Assembly: GCA_963691835.1 (NCBI GenBank)
Contig: OY829383.1
Coordinates: forward strand, 310,001 to 374,000
DNA length: 64,000 nt
Direction of reading: 5' to 3'
Source: G963691835 sp963691835
GTDB lineage: Bacteria; Pseudomonadota; Alphaproteobacteria; Thalassobaculales; Thalassobaculaceae
In this document: piece after piece, positions 53,520 to 63,362 of the stretch
How positions within the stretch are numbered: position 1 is the first letter of the stretch
Layout of the letters: each line of letters begins with the position of its first letter
The notes under the pieces: model-generated
Seen by the model: the letters and a program-made list of their open reading frames with translations, nothing else
Database searches by the model: none
Told to the model about the DNA's origin: nothing
Made by a program: the position numbers and the translations under genes

Positions 53520-54668
53520 ATGAAGCGTTCAATGGCCACACTAAAGGATCTCTTCGGAAGGCTGATGCTCTCAGGAGCGGCCGTTGCCGTGGCTTCAACG
53601 CTGGTCTGCGGTTCAGCGTCCGCACAGACCCGGATCAAGGACATCGTTGATTTTGAGGGTGTTCGGGAGAACATTCTCATCGGCTACGGTTTGGCGGTGG
53701 GCCTGCAAGGCACTGGTGACAGCCTGACATCGGCAATCTTTACCCGGGAAAGCCTGGTCGGCATGTTGGAACGTCTCGGCGTCAATGCACGGGACGACGC
53801 ACTCGATACGTCCAACGTCGCAGCCGTCATGGTGACGGCGACACTTCCGCCCTTCGCGCGCCAGGGAACTCGGATCGACGTGTCGATCTCCGCGATTGGC
53901 GATGCCGATAGTCTGCAAGGCGCCACTCTGCTGGTGACCCCGCTGGTTGGTGCTGACGGAGAGGTCTACGCCGTCGCCCAAGGCCCCCTTGCCGTTGGCG
54001 GCTTCACCGCAGGCGGAGACGCTGAGACGATTACCCGCGGCGTTCCGACCAACGGCCGCATCTCAAATGGTGCCATCATCGAACGCGAGTTGGGCTTCGA
54101 TATTCAGGGGATGGAGACAATCCGGATCTCGCTGAGAAACCCCGATTTCACAACGTCGCGCCGCATCGCACAGGCAATCAACGCTTTTGTTGGATCTCCC
54201 ATCGCCCAGCCGACCGATCCGTCGACAGTGCGGATGGTGGTTCCTGAGGCCTATCGCGGTGATGCCGTGGCTCTTATCACCGACGTGGAACAGCTTCGCG
54301 TGACACCGGATCAAGTGGCGAAAGTCGTGATCGACGAGCAATCCGGGATCATCGTGATGGGTGAGAACGTCCGGGTCAGTACGGTCGCCATCGCCCAAGG
54401 AAACCTGACCATCCGCGTGACAGAAACAGCTCAGGTCTCGCAGCCCTCCCCATTCTCTCAGACCGGAGAGACGACCCAGGTTCCGCGGACCCAGATCGAG
54501 ATCGACGACCAGGCCGACAACCGGCTGACCGTCGTTCCGCAGAGTGTGACCTTGCAGGAACTCGTCGACGGCTTGAACGCCCTGGGCGTCGGTCCTCGGG
54601 ACATGATCTCCATCCTTCAGGCCATCAAAGCGTCCGGCGCGCTTCAGGCCGAAATCGAAGTCCTCTAA
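53520..54668 (+). CDS. flgI: Flagellar P-ring protein FlgI
   Basis: Periplasmic P-ring subunit, 382 aa. A signal peptide ends near SASA-QT (about residue 35), followed by RIKDIVDFEGVRENILIGYGLAVGLQGTGD, the family signature. AQGPLAVGGF and the C-terminal TLQELVDGLNALGVGPRDMISILQAIK are also intact. Start ATG at 53520 with GGGGAACGAG. First gene of a short operon with the flgJ-like and flgN-like genes. Confidence 0.95.
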   Translation: MKRSMATLKDLFGRLMLSGAAVAVASTLVCGSASAQTRIKDIVDFEGVRENILIGYGLAVGLQGTGDSLTSAIFTRESLVGMLERLGVNARDDALDTSNVAAVMVTATLPPFARQGTRIDVSISAIGDADSLQGATLLVTPLVGADGEVYAVAQGPLAVGGFTAGGDAETITRGVPTNGRISNGAIIERELGFDIQGMETIRISLRNPDFTTSRRIAQAINAFVGSPIAQPTDPSTVRMVVPEAYRGDAVALITDVEQLRVTPDQVAKVVIDEQSGIIVMGENVRVSTVAIAQGNLTIRVTETAQVSQPSPFSQTGETTQVPRTQIEIDDQADNRLTVVPQSVTLQELVDGLNALGVGPRDMISILQAIKASGALQAEIEVL

Positions 54669-54682
54669 TCCGGGAGAGCGTC

Positions 54683-55012
54683 ATGGATGCCTCTAGCAAC
54701 ACAAACTTGAGCCTTCTGAACCAGCAGGCCAGTTCCCTGGACACCAGCCGCATCGAGGCTCTCGCGCGGACGGGTAATCGGTCCAAGATCCGGGAAGCCG
54801 CGGAGAACTTCGAGTCGATGTTCCTGAGTGAGATGGTCAAACCCATGTTCGAAGGCCTCTCCTCGGACGGCATGTTCAAGGGCGGATACGCCGAAGATGT
54901 CTTCAACTCCATGCTTGTCCAGGAGTACGGAAAGAGCCTGTCTCAGTCCGGCGGCATCGGGCTTGCGGACATGATTGAGCGTCAACTTCTCAACCTGCAG
55001 GAGGTCGCGTGA
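54683..55012 (+). CDS. Rod-binding protein, FlgJ N-terminal domain only (CheL-like)
   Basis: Small 109-aa protein with the FlgJ rod-cap domain: REAAENFESMFLSEMVKPMF and GGYAEDVFNSMLVQEYGKSL. There is no muramidase domain; another enzyme must open peptidoglycan, as in many alphaproteobacteria where this is called CheL or rod-binding protein. It starts 15 bases after flgI and its stop overlaps the next start if that is the GTG at 55009. Confidence 0.85.
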   Translation: MDASSNTNLSLLNQQASSLDTSRIEALARTGNRSKIREAAENFESMFLSEMVKPMFEGLSSDGMFKGGYAEDVFNSMLVQEYGKSLSQSGGIGLADMIERQLLNLQEVA

Positions 55013-55467
55013 CCATGAGCGAAGTACGGAGCCTGGAGGGATTTGTCGAGGTCATGTCGAGCCTAATGGCGCTGATGCGGCATGAAATCGACCTTATCAA
55101 GGAGCGGCGCATCGGCGAGATCGGCGCTTTGCAGAGCCGTAAGGGCCGCATGACCAAAGCGTATGAGGATCATCAGAGAGCCATCCAGAAGAACCCCGCC
55201 CTGCTGGACGCGCTCAGCGAAGATGAGAGATCAGACCTTCGCGCGCTTTACAAACGGTTCCGGGAAACCCTCTCCGACAACATGGTCGCCATACGGGCGA
55301 CACAGCAAGCGACGGATCGCGTTGTCAAATCGATCATCACCGCAGTGAAGCACAAGCGCGGATTGCCTGATGTGGAGACAAAGCCCGGCGTTGGGCGACA
55401 CGGACGTGCCTCAGCCGCGTATGCAGCGACGGCCGGCAAATCCTTCGCATACGATCAGGCGATGTAG
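55009..55467 (+). CDS. Flagellar export chaperone FlgN-like protein
   Basis: Helical protein of 152 aa. It has the FlgN pattern of long amphipathic helices (LMALMRHEIDLIKERRIGEI, KGRMTKAYEDHQRAI) and a loosely structured C-terminal tail. Placed after the flgJ-like gene, where FlgN would guard FlgK and FlgL, both encoded nearby. GTG at 55009 has GGAGG at good spacing; ATG at 55015 is the alternative. The assignment is mainly from context and helix pattern. Confidence 0.62.
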   Translation: MTMSEVRSLEGFVEVMSSLMALMRHEIDLIKERRIGEIGALQSRKGRMTKAYEDHQRAIQKNPALLDALSEDERSDLRALYKRFRETLSDNMVAIRATQQATDRVVKSIITAVKHKRGLPDVETKPGVGRHGRASAAYAATAGKSFAYDQAM

Positions 55468-55489
55468 GCTCTCGCGACGGCGAGGCCTC

Positions 55490-56458
55490 TTACATCGCTT
55501 TGATTTCTCTCACGATTGCTTCATTGCCGGATGCGAGCGACAGGGCGGCAAGTTTTGCCGACTCGACGGTCGCCGCATCCTCCAGCGCCCGCGCGGACCG
55601 GATCAACACCAGATAGGCCGCGAGCATGGAGCCATCTGTCGCGATCGCGCGTTCCGCAGCGTCGATGGCCGCCACATGATTGCCCATGGCGTTCTCGGTC
55701 GCGGAGAGAGCGGTCAACAGTCCGGCATTCTCCCCATCCAGAGCCAGGCCGGCCTCAACAGCGTCTTTGGACTCCTCGAACCGTTCCTGACGCCGCAGCG
55801 CTTCTGACAGCCTCTCGTGTATCAGGACCGCATCGGGCGCATATTCCAACGCCTCCCGATAGCATCTCTCCGCAAACGGAAAATCCATCGCCTGGGCGAA
55901 AGACTCACCCATCTGGAAAATGATGTCCGCGTTCGCTGGGTCCTTGGTCAGGGCGTCCTCAAGCACCATCAGGGAGTCTCGAACGCGCTCCAGCTCACGC
56001 AAAACGATGCCATGCCAGATAAGGATCAGAACGTTGTCCGGATCAATGGCCCGGGAGTCCTTCAGATGCTGCTCGGCTTGGGCCAAATCACCGGTAATCC
56101 GGCACGCAAGCGCCAGGTTGAACCGCGCTTCGGCGTAGTCGGTCGCAGACGCGATTGCCTTCCGGAAAAGCGCTTCGGCGTCCCGCACCCGGTTCTGGCG
56201 CATCCGAACCGCGCCAAGGTGATTGTTGAAACGCGCATTGTCCGGCTCAACCGACAGCGCGGAATCGAAGAAATCCTCGGCCGCATCCACTTCTCCACAC
56301 TGCAGGCAGAGGAGGCCAGCAAGATCCAACGCAGTGGAGTTCTGTGGTTCTTTCTCCAGGATCTGGAGATAGAGCTCCTTGGCACGTTCAATGTCGCCCT
56401 TTTGGTGGGAGCTGGTGGCTTCCCTCAACAGCTCCGACACGCTTTCTTCCGTGGCCAT
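55490..56458 (-). CDS. Tetratricopeptide repeat protein
   Basis: Soluble 322-aa protein made almost wholly of TPR units (repeats such as ARFNNHLGAVRMRQNRVRDA and ARFNLALACRITGDLAQAEQ). No catalytic domain is attached. The start at 56458 follows GGGGGAGC. It lies between flagellar genes and may hold a flagellar export or glycosylation complex together, but no direct evidence links it. The 274 bases upstream (56459-56732) contain no gene I can support. Confidence 0.8.
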   Translation of the reverse strand: MATEESVSELLREATSSHQKGDIERAKELYLQILEKEPQNSTALDLAGLLCLQCGEVDAAEDFFDSALSVEPDNARFNNHLGAVRMRQNRVRDAEALFRKAIASATDYAEARFNLALACRITGDLAQAEQHLKDSRAIDPDNVLILIWHGIVLRELERVRDSLMVLEDALTKDPANADIIFQMGESFAQAMDFPFAERCYREALEYAPDAVLIHERLSEALRRQERFEESKDAVEAGLALDGENAGLLTALSATENAMGNHVAAIDAAERAIATDGSMLAAYLVLIRSARALEDAATVESAKLAALSLASGNEAIVREIKAM

Positions 56459-56732
56459 GCTCCCCCACACAATCCGAGTATACCGGCATGCGTACGTCAG
56501 GCACTCAAGCTACTCAAAACGACTTTTCTGATTGACCGCAGCCGTCAGCCGCCCGGATGGACGATGTCACGAAACACAATATCTTGGTGACGGCCTAAAA
56601 TCCACCCAAAGATCTTGAATCAAGCAGGTTGCCCGATACGACCAACGCAGAGGATTTTGGCGAACCGCTTCCGATCGGGTACTGCAAGGGCAGTCCCAAT
56701 GCAGCTTCTATAGGAGCTGCAACACAAATCTA

Positions 56733-57278
56733 TCAGACGAGCACGTCCACGCTGCCGACGTTTGGCGCAAGTGCCGGCGCCGGACCAACAGTGCCTGCCA
56801 CTACGGGAGCACCGTTTCCGACCTCGCCACGACCACCAACCGTTGGTGCGGGAGCCACAGGCTCGTCACTTTCGGGGCTGGAAGAGGGACCGGTCGCCAA
56901 TTCAAGCGGCGGAAGGCTGGTGCCCTCCTCGGCCGTTCTTTCTCTTTCATCCTCGAAACCGAGTCCGATTGTCGCTTCTTCCTCGGCCTGACCGCCATCG
57001 CCACGACGAAGCGCTTCGACCTCACTCTCCGCTGGGAATTGGCGCGTGACATCACCGGTTTCGGTATCGCGCACCTGGAAGATCACAGCGAATGCTTGGT
57101 TGTCAAAACGCAGGATTGGGCTGATGAAGAATCCGTCCGGCGCTCTCGACCGGGCTTCGGATTCAACAACTGGCGCGTGTTGCCGGACAACATCCTCGGA
57201 CTCGGCAGCGATCACTCCGCCTGTCGCAAATGCAACCGGCTGAGCGCTATTCGCCAGCAAGTTCACTTGGATGACCAC
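56733..57278 (-). CDS. FlaG-like protein with long acidic, Pro-rich tail
   Basis: Protein of 181 aa. Residues about 50-80 (FISPILRFDNQAFAVIFQVRDTETGDVTRQFP) match the FlaG core, in which a strand is followed by D-T-G-E-V-x-R-Q-x-P. The remaining ~100 residues are acidic, then a Pro/Gly/Ala/Val-rich low-complexity tail unlike ordinary FlaG. GTG start at 57278 with GGAGGG. FlaG is thought to affect filament length. Encoded downstream of flgL on the same strand after a 238-base gap without a gene. Confidence 0.65.
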   Translation of the reverse strand: MVIQVNLLANSAQPVAFATGGVIAAESEDVVRQHAPVVESEARSRAPDGFFISPILRFDNQAFAVIFQVRDTETGDVTRQFPAESEVEALRRGDGGQAEEEATIGLGFEDERERTAEEGTSLPPLELATGPSSSPESDEPVAPAPTVGGRGEVGNGAPVVAGTVGPAPALAPNVGSVDVLV

Positions 57279-57516
57279 AAGACCCTCCGTTCTAGAGACA
57301 CCTGTCTATGACCCCGCTTAAACGGGAGCGTGACATCGGTAATATAACAATCTCTGACGGAGAGTCCAGGATTAGATTGGACACTGGGACCACAAATTTG
57401 GTCGCCAATACTAACTGCCGTGGCCGTATTGGAAAAGACAGTCTAGTTGGTTTTGATAAAAAACCTCCTCGCATACAGAATGAACCAAGGTCTAGGCACC
57501 ACCAAGACTCTTCTCA

Positions 57517-58515
57517 TTAGATGAAACGCGCCAAAGAGAAGCTTCGCAGAGACGCCGTCGCTTGGTAGCTAGCCTCAAGCTGTGCTTGAAGGATTTGGAA
57601 ACGACTCACAACCTCGAAATCATCGACGCCTTCCACATCTTCGATCTGCGTTTCGAAGAGTACAAGATCCTCTTCATGGATCGTTTCTTGATCTAAGACT
57701 CGGCTATGGGTCACGCCAAGAGTCGAAACCATTTGATTGATTGATGTAAAAGCAGCTTCGACTCTGGGACGAGCAAGATCGACCATGGCCAGAAACTCGG
57801 TCTCTAGCCCTGTCGCAAAGTCGTGGTTGGCGAAGGCATAGAGCGTTTCGAACAACTCCTCGAAGGCATCATCGTTACCAACTTCGCCGTACTCAACGGA
57901 AACGCCTTCGTCGATCCGAGCCTCAAACTGCCGCTCTCCCGCATTCACCGACCCGCCCTGATACCAGTTGGCATCGGTTGCGAAGAAAGTTCCGGTGTAG
58001 GTCGTCAGGACAGCGGCCGCACCTGCTGCAAGTCCCGGGTACCCTCCAGCATACGCGGTGTTGACCGTGTCGGGGTCGATCATCGGCTCCGTACCCAGTC
58101 CGTCGCCGCTGAAAAGATAGCGTCCATCGACCCGGGTGTTTAGCAACCCGGTGAGCCGGTCGATCGCCTCCTGAGCAAACGCTCGAATGGCGGGAGCCGC
58201 CTCATCCAAAAGACCAGGTTGCTGGGCCAGGAGTTCCTGGCGGAAGTCCTGGGCGATGTCGGTGACCCCGGTCAGGGCATTATCCATGATCTGGACCCGC
58301 AGCTTCGAGGTCGTGATCGTTTCCAGGTAAGAGTTCCGTGTCGCAACCTGCTCCCGAAGATTCACGGAAAGACGGGCGTTCTCACCCTCGAGTCCACTGT
58401 AAACCTGGGACTGCCGACCAGTGCTAATCTGCTCTTGGGTCGTGGCCAGTTGGAACTGAAGGTTCGTTACGGTGTTTTGAACACGCAACTGGGAGGTAAG
58501 GGTCGAAATTCTCAT
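57517..58515 (-). CDS. flgL: Flagellar hook-filament junction protein FlgL
   Basis: Hook-associated protein 3 of the flagellin family, 332 aa. N-terminal helix RISTLTSQLRVQNTVTNLQ and ATTQEQISTGRQ, C-terminal helix region QILQAQLEASYQATASL. The variable middle part is shorter than that of flagellins of enteric bacteria. It starts 18 bases after flgK and shares its sigma-54 promoter. Confidence 0.9.
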   Translation of the reverse strand: MRISTLTSQLRVQNTVTNLQFQLATTQEQISTGRQSQVYSGLEGENARLSVNLREQVATRNSYLETITTSKLRVQIMDNALTGVTDIAQDFRQELLAQQPGLLDEAAPAIRAFAQEAIDRLTGLLNTRVDGRYLFSGDGLGTEPMIDPDTVNTAYAGGYPGLAAGAAAVLTTYTGTFFATDANWYQGGSVNAGERQFEARIDEGVSVEYGEVGNDDAFEELFETLYAFANHDFATGLETEFLAMVDLARPRVEAAFTSINQMVSTLGVTHSRVLDQETIHEEDLVLFETQIEDVEGVDDFEVVSRFQILQAQLEASYQATASLRSFSLARFI

Positions 58516-58533
58516 CCGTCTACTCCACTCCCA

Positions 58534-60015
58534 TCATCGCAAGATGTTCAGGAGTTCATCGAGGGCGGTCTGCACTGTCGTCAGAACCCGTGCGGACGCC
58601 GCGAAAGCATTTTCCAGTTCGATGAGCTTTGCCATCTCCTCATCGATGTTGACCCCGCTTTCATCCCGCAGGCGCTGGTCGAGCGTATCCAGAAAGTTGT
58701 TCTGGAAATTGAATTGGGTCTGGAATTCGGCGCGCAGGTTCGCTTGGAAGCCGATGATCTGGGCGCCGAAGCCCTCAAAGGTCGACCCGGTCGCCGACAG
58801 ATCGATGGTTCTGCCATCCACCGTGGTGGTGAAGGTACGGTTCGATTCAAAGATGTCGATAACCGCGAAGGCCAGCGTACCGTCGCCAACGCCGTTCTGG
58901 TTGAACGTGCCGCCCGCCGGATCGAGCAACAGAGTTGTGGTGGTCTCGATCGCGTCGCGCACAACGATGTTGGCGGAAAATCCTTCCAGGTCACCCGCCA
59001 CCGGAACCGCCTGAGTTCCCTCAACGACGAAGAGGTTCAGATCTGCGGTGGTACCGCCGGTGAGCCCGGTGATTGTGCTGAAATCCGTCGCGAGTTGGAA
59101 GGCAAGAGAATCGATCTGATCCTGTGCTCGCCGCAGATTCGTGTCCCGCAGCTGAAGCAGCCCCGAAATGCGGCCATCGTTGGCGGTGACCTCCGCAGAG
59201 ATGTCCGGGTTTGTGGCCGGTGTGCTGAAACCGTCTTCAATCCGAAGCGGGTTGCCGTCCGTCGCGGGGGCAAATGTTGCCGTCGCCGAGAATTCCAGCG
59301 GAAAGACCGTTTCGTCCAACAGTAAGCGGCCGCCGCCGGTCAACAGCGTCAGCTGCCCGTTCGGACGTTCGATGACCTGGACGCTCATCTGCTCGGAGAT
59401 CTGGTTGACCAGAATATCGCGTTGATCAAGCAGATCAGCCACCTCAGAGCCTTGAGCAAGACGGTTGGCAATCTCGCTGTTCAGGGTGTCGATGTTGTTC
59501 ACCGCGTTGTTGACGATGGTTACGGCATCAGCAATCCGCTCGTCCACCTCGTCCCGGAGATCCTGAATCTGAGAGGAGGCGCTGGCGAAGGAGTCGACAA
59601 GGGTGCCCGCAACACGAACCACCTCCTGCTGACGCGTCGGCTCATCCGGCGACGTCGCCAACTGCTGCCAAGCATCCTTCAGTTCAGTAATCTGCGCGGA
59701 GAAGGATGAGGCATCCTCGGGCCGGCCGAAGATCAGCTCCAAACGGGACATGAATTCGTCCAGCGCCTCAACCTCGCCGGTAACAGAGGTTTGCTGCCGC
59801 ACATCTTTCAGCAGGAACTCGTTCACGGAACGGGTAACGTCCTCGAGCTCAACGCCCTGACTGACGCCACCCACAACCTGACTGGATTGTTCCTGAATCT
59901 TGCGGCTATAGCCTTCGGTACTGGCGTTCGCGATGTTCCGCGACACCACATCAATCGACGCCTGCGCCGCCAGGATGCCGGATCGCGCGGAGAAGATCGA
60001 AGAGAGAATTGACAT
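58534..60015 (-). CDS. flgK: Flagellar hook-associated protein FlgK
   Basis: Hook-filament junction protein 1, 493 aa, near the usual length. It starts SILSSIFSARSGILAAQASIDVVSRNIANASTEGYSRK, the axial-protein signature, and ends with the conserved coiled-coil region MAKLIELENAFAASARVLTTVQTALDELL. The central region is variable. First gene of flgK-flgL; a sigma-54 promoter lies about 60 bases upstream. Confidence 0.93.
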   Translation of the reverse strand: MSILSSIFSARSGILAAQASIDVVSRNIANASTEGYSRKIQEQSSQVVGGVSQGVELEDVTRSVNEFLLKDVRQQTSVTGEVEALDEFMSRLELIFGRPEDASSFSAQITELKDAWQQLATSPDEPTRQQEVVRVAGTLVDSFASASSQIQDLRDEVDERIADAVTIVNNAVNNIDTLNSEIANRLAQGSEVADLLDQRDILVNQISEQMSVQVIERPNGQLTLLTGGGRLLLDETVFPLEFSATATFAPATDGNPLRIEDGFSTPATNPDISAEVTANDGRISGLLQLRDTNLRRAQDQIDSLAFQLATDFSTITGLTGGTTADLNLFVVEGTQAVPVAGDLEGFSANIVVRDAIETTTTLLLDPAGGTFNQNGVGDGTLAFAVIDIFESNRTFTTTVDGRTIDLSATGSTFEGFGAQIIGFQANLRAEFQTQFNFQNNFLDTLDQRLRDESGVNIDEEMAKLIELENAFAASARVLTTVQTALDELLNILR

Positions 60016-60075
60016 GGCGTCTCGTCCTTACCGTTGGGAACATTCTCCGAAGACGGAGGGACCCACGGAGTTCAA

Positions 60076-60091
60076 AGCAAGGACCGGGCCA
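60076..60091 (-). promoter_or_regulatory. Sigma-54 promoter of flgK-flgL (minus strand)
   Basis: Read on the minus strand: TGGCCCG-GTCC-TTGCT, a full match to the -24/-12 pattern with ten bases between GG and GC. The -12 element is about 60 bases before the flgK start. Confidence 0.82.
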
Positions 60092-60219
60092 GTTTTGTTT
60101 GAAGGGCTGCGGTGCTTCTCGGAAAGCACCGCCACTGCTAGGCTAGCTGCGGCGTTTCGGAGTTCTGAACGCAAGACTTGGTCCAGAAACCAGGTCATCC
60201 CGAGGAAGGTAGCGACACG

Positions 60220-61965
60220 GTGACGTCCGCCCAAGCAGCCCGGATCATAGCAACGCTTCAGGCGGGGCTCGCCCATCACGATGCCGGACGGTTGGAACCT
60301 GCGCTCAAGGCCTACAATGCAGTCCTGGCGGCAGATCCCAACAACCGGCATGCACTCCACTTCACTGGCGTGGCGCTCCATCAGGCGGGACTCAACGAGA
60401 AAGCCCGCCCCTATCTTATGCGGGCTGCGGAACAGTCTCCTCCAGCCGCCGATGTGTTGAACCACCTTGGGGTCGTCTGCCAAGCCTTGGGAGATCTCCC
60501 CGCGGCCGAAGATGCCTACCGACGGGCCATCGGCATTGACGCTCTCAAGAGTACCGCGATGGCGAACCTTCTGGCGATGCTATCCCAGAGCCATCCGGAG
60601 GAGGCGTTCGCCATCGCGACGGAAGGCCTGGCACGTCATCCTGACCAGAACGCCTGGCGGGAAACGGCGGCGTCACTGGCAAACGAGATCGGGCGTCCAG
60701 AGGAAGGACTGGCTCTGTTGGATGACGGCGGACCGGTTCTCGCAGGCTCCGCCAACGCCGCTTTCCAGCGAAGCGTCGCCCTTCGATATCTGGACCGATT
60801 AGCGGAAAGTGCGCTTTGGCTGAAGCGCACCATTCTTCTGGTCCCCGGCAACCCGAATGCCTACGCCAATCTGGGCGTTGTTCAGCAACGGTCGGGGGCT
60901 TTCGGCCGTGCGGTGACCAGCCACCGCCGCGCGCTTCAGCTCCGCCCCGTCGATACATCGATATCTGCCAATCTGGGCTTCTCTCTTCTCTGCGCCGGGC
61001 AACTTGAGGAAGGCTGGGATGTCGCAAAGGCCCGTCACGAGACACCCGCCATCAAGCTGACGCGGGAAGGTTTGCCGCCGGCATGGACCGGAGGTGAAAC
61101 CAGGACACTACTAGTTTGGTCGGAACAGGGCCTCGGGGACGAGATGATGTTCGCGAACTGCCTCGGAGATCTTCAGCAGAGACTGCCGGACAAGACGGTC
61201 GTCGAGTGTGAGCCAAGGCTCCGTTCGCTCTTCCAGCGCTCCTTCCCCCAGATCCGGTTTGTCGACTGGCTCCCAAGGCAACCCACGCTGGACAACACAA
61301 GCCGCGTCGACTTTTCCGGGCTCGTAAGCGGGATCGGCGCGGACAGCGCTATCTCGATCGGCGATCTTTGCCCAGTACTCCGGCTCCAGATTTCAGACTT
61401 CCCCAAGACGGGAGGTTATCTCACCTCAGATCCGGATGAGGCCTTGGCGTGGCGCTCTTGGCTGGAAGGTCTCGGGGATGGGCCTAAGGTGGGGATTTGC
61501 TGGCGATCCGGGGCCATGACCGCGCTGCGGATACGTGACCGTCTCTACCCCGAGGTCGCCGATTTGGCACCGGTTTTCGCCCTACCTGGGCTGACGCTCA
61601 TCAGCCTGCAATACGATGATGTCACAACCGACCTCCAAGAGATGGAGGCCATCCACGGCCACGCGCCGGTTATCCCGCCCGGTCTCGATCAAAGGAATGA
61701 AATCGACCGGGTTGCCGCCTTGGTCGCAGAGCTTGACCTTGTTGTGTCAGCGGGTACGGCGGTGAACGTCATCGCTGGCGCCTTAGGCGTTCCGACGGTC
61801 AACTTCGTCGCCCATCCCAACTGGACTTTTCTAGGAACGGGCGGGGCGCCGTGGTTTCCGAATACGAAGGTCGTGGTGAAGGGTATCGAGCGGGGCTGGG
61901 AAGCCGCGATGATCGAGGCGGCCGAACAGGCTCAATCGATGCTCGATGGGAAGACGGGCCTCTGA
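60220..61965 (+). CDS. TPR-glycosyltransferase (FlmG-like flagellin glycosyltransferase candidate)
   Basis: Protein of 581 aa. Residues about 5-270 are TPR repeats; 290-570 are a GT-B-type glycosyltransferase domain related to heptosyltransferases (WSEQGLGDEMMF around residue 302; VGICWRSGAMT; LVVSAGTAVNVIAGALGVP). The architecture matches Caulobacter FlmG, which binds flagellin by its TPR part and adds a nonulosonate sugar. It is located next to flgK and flagellin. GTG start at 60220 has AGGAAGG upstream. Its donor is probably the sugar from the island at 29-48 kb, but this is inference. Confidence 0.75.
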   Translation: MTSAQAARIIATLQAGLAHHDAGRLEPALKAYNAVLAADPNNRHALHFTGVALHQAGLNEKARPYLMRAAEQSPPAADVLNHLGVVCQALGDLPAAEDAYRRAIGIDALKSTAMANLLAMLSQSHPEEAFAIATEGLARHPDQNAWRETAASLANEIGRPEEGLALLDDGGPVLAGSANAAFQRSVALRYLDRLAESALWLKRTILLVPGNPNAYANLGVVQQRSGAFGRAVTSHRRALQLRPVDTSISANLGFSLLCAGQLEEGWDVAKARHETPAIKLTREGLPPAWTGGETRTLLVWSEQGLGDEMMFANCLGDLQQRLPDKTVVECEPRLRSLFQRSFPQIRFVDWLPRQPTLDNTSRVDFSGLVSGIGADSAISIGDLCPVLRLQISDFPKTGGYLTSDPDEALAWRSWLEGLGDGPKVGICWRSGAMTALRIRDRLYPEVADLAPVFALPGLTLISLQYDDVTTDLQEMEAIHGHAPVIPPGLDQRNEIDRVAALVAELDLVVSAGTAVNVIAGALGVPTVNFVAHPNWTFLGTGGAPWFPNTKVVVKGIERGWEAAMIEAAEQAQSMLDGKTGL

Positions 61966-61978
61966 AGCCCACGCCGCA

Positions 61979-62350
61979 TCAACCGGCGGCAGCGGCCATC
62001 TGGGGCTTCAGCCCCTCCATAATCTGCCGGTTCACTTCGATCAGGGTCTCCAAAACCACGCGCCGGTCATCGAGAGCGAGCTGAGTTTCCTTGGATACCC
62101 AATTTGCGATCGATACGAGTTGCTGCTTCAGCGCATGCGGCAACGTGTTGCCTTCTTCCAGAAGATCACACCGAAACGCGCTCCAGACTTTATCGTTCCA
62201 AAGCAACGCTTTGTAGCGTTCCTGAAGCGAGGCGTCCGGGCTTTCGGCACGCAGCAGCGCGCCCGTGACCTTGCCGAGCAGTTCATACTCGGTGTCGCGG
62301 TGGCTCCGCGTCGCTGTCTGAACTTTCGCGTAGGCGCCGTATCCCCGCAT
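61979..62350 (-). CDS. flaF: Flagellar biosynthesis regulator FlaF
   Basis: Helical 123-aa protein of the FlaF family, required for flagellin secretion or stability in alphaproteobacteria. Recognised by MRGYGAYAKVQT, LWNDKVWSAFRCDLLEEGNTLP and the C-terminal LIEVNRQIMEGL. Encoded just after flagellin on the same strand; a small CGGGC/GCCCG hairpin lies in the 45-base gap. FlbT, its usual counterpart, is not in view. Confidence 0.92.
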   Translation of the reverse strand: MRGYGAYAKVQTATRSHRDTEYELLGKVTGALLRAESPDASLQERYKALLWNDKVWSAFRCDLLEEGNTLPHALKQQLVSIANWVSKETQLALDDRRVVLETLIEVNRQIMEGLKPQMAAAAG

Positions 62351-62395
62351 CCTCGCGATCCTCCTCTTCTACGCCGGGCCTTTAGCCCGACCGAC

Positions 62396-63217
62396 TTAGC
62401 CCTGGAACAGACCCAACAGGATCTGCGGCGCCTGGTTGGCGATGTTGGAAACCTGAACACCCAACTGCTGCCGGACCTGCAGCGCTGTCAGCCTTGCCGA
62501 CTCGCGTGCCAGATCCGCATCCACGATGTTGCCGAGGCCTTCCTCGGTCGCATCGGAGACGGCGTTCAGAAACTCAGTCTGGAAATTCAACGACCGTGCG
62601 TCAGCACCCAACTCACCAAGGGCGATGTTGACCACGGACTGGAGGTTATCGAACTGCGCCGCGATGACGGCCTGTGCCACGGATGCGGTGCTCACCGACG
62701 CTGCCCCAAGCGAGTTGAGCGTTGCATTCAGATCCCGCGCACGAAGCGTCAACGTGCCACCCGCCAAGTTGGAGAGCGTATTCAATCCGGTCGTCGTGTT
62801 GAGAATGTTCACACCGTTGAACACAGCGTTCGTAACGAAGTTCCGAGCCTGCGAAACCAGCTGTCCGAAGTCGTTGGTCAGAATGGTTCGCTGCTGCGAG
62901 GTGATGCCTTCGTTGGAGAGTTCGGTCAGTTTCTGTCGGATGTCCTGGAGGAGATCGGAGACGCCGGTCGCACCGGCGATGGCAACATTCGCGATGCCCT
63001 TGGAGTTGTTCAATCCCTGCCTGATGGCATCCAATGCGCGGATGTCACCGCGAATGCCCTGAGCGATGGCGAAGTTTGAAGCGTCATCCACCGCTCCGGT
63101 AACCCGCAAGCCCGTCGAAACCCTGTTTTGGGTCTCCGACAGCTGAATGTTCGTCCGCTCAAGGTTGCGCAAGGCAACCAGAGCCTCCGGGTTGGTCAGG
63201 ATGGAGTTGTTCACCAT
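62396..63217 (-). CDS. Flagellin
   Basis: Filament subunit, 273 aa, the short type common in alphaproteobacteria. Conserved D0/D1 helices: NPEALVALRNLERTNIQL, STGLRVTGAVDDASNFAIAQGIRGDI at the N-terminus, and ARESARLTALQVRQQLGVQVSNIANQAPQILLGLF at the C-terminus. The middle is rich in Ser/Thr/Asn, suitable for O-glycosylation. Start at 63217 with GAGG. Flanked by two TPR-glycosyltransferase genes and driven by a sigma-54 promoter. Confidence 0.96.
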   Translation of the reverse strand: MVNNSILTNPEALVALRNLERTNIQLSETQNRVSTGLRVTGAVDDASNFAIAQGIRGDIRALDAIRQGLNNSKGIANVAIAGATGVSDLLQDIRQKLTELSNEGITSQQRTILTNDFGQLVSQARNFVTNAVFNGVNILNTTTGLNTLSNLAGGTLTLRARDLNATLNSLGAASVSTASVAQAVIAAQFDNLQSVVNIALGELGADARSLNFQTEFLNAVSDATEEGLGNIVDADLARESARLTALQVRQQLGVQVSNIANQAPQILLGLFQG

Positions 63218-63362
63218 CGTCCAAATTCCTCATCACCGTCTCTCGAGCCCTCTTCCCTCCCCTGGTCACCGGAAATCCGGTGCTTCGGTTCGGTGCGTCG
63301 GTCATTTCGTGCCGACCAGGTCCTCGTTTGCCGAGTGGATCCACGATCCTCGCCAGGAATTT

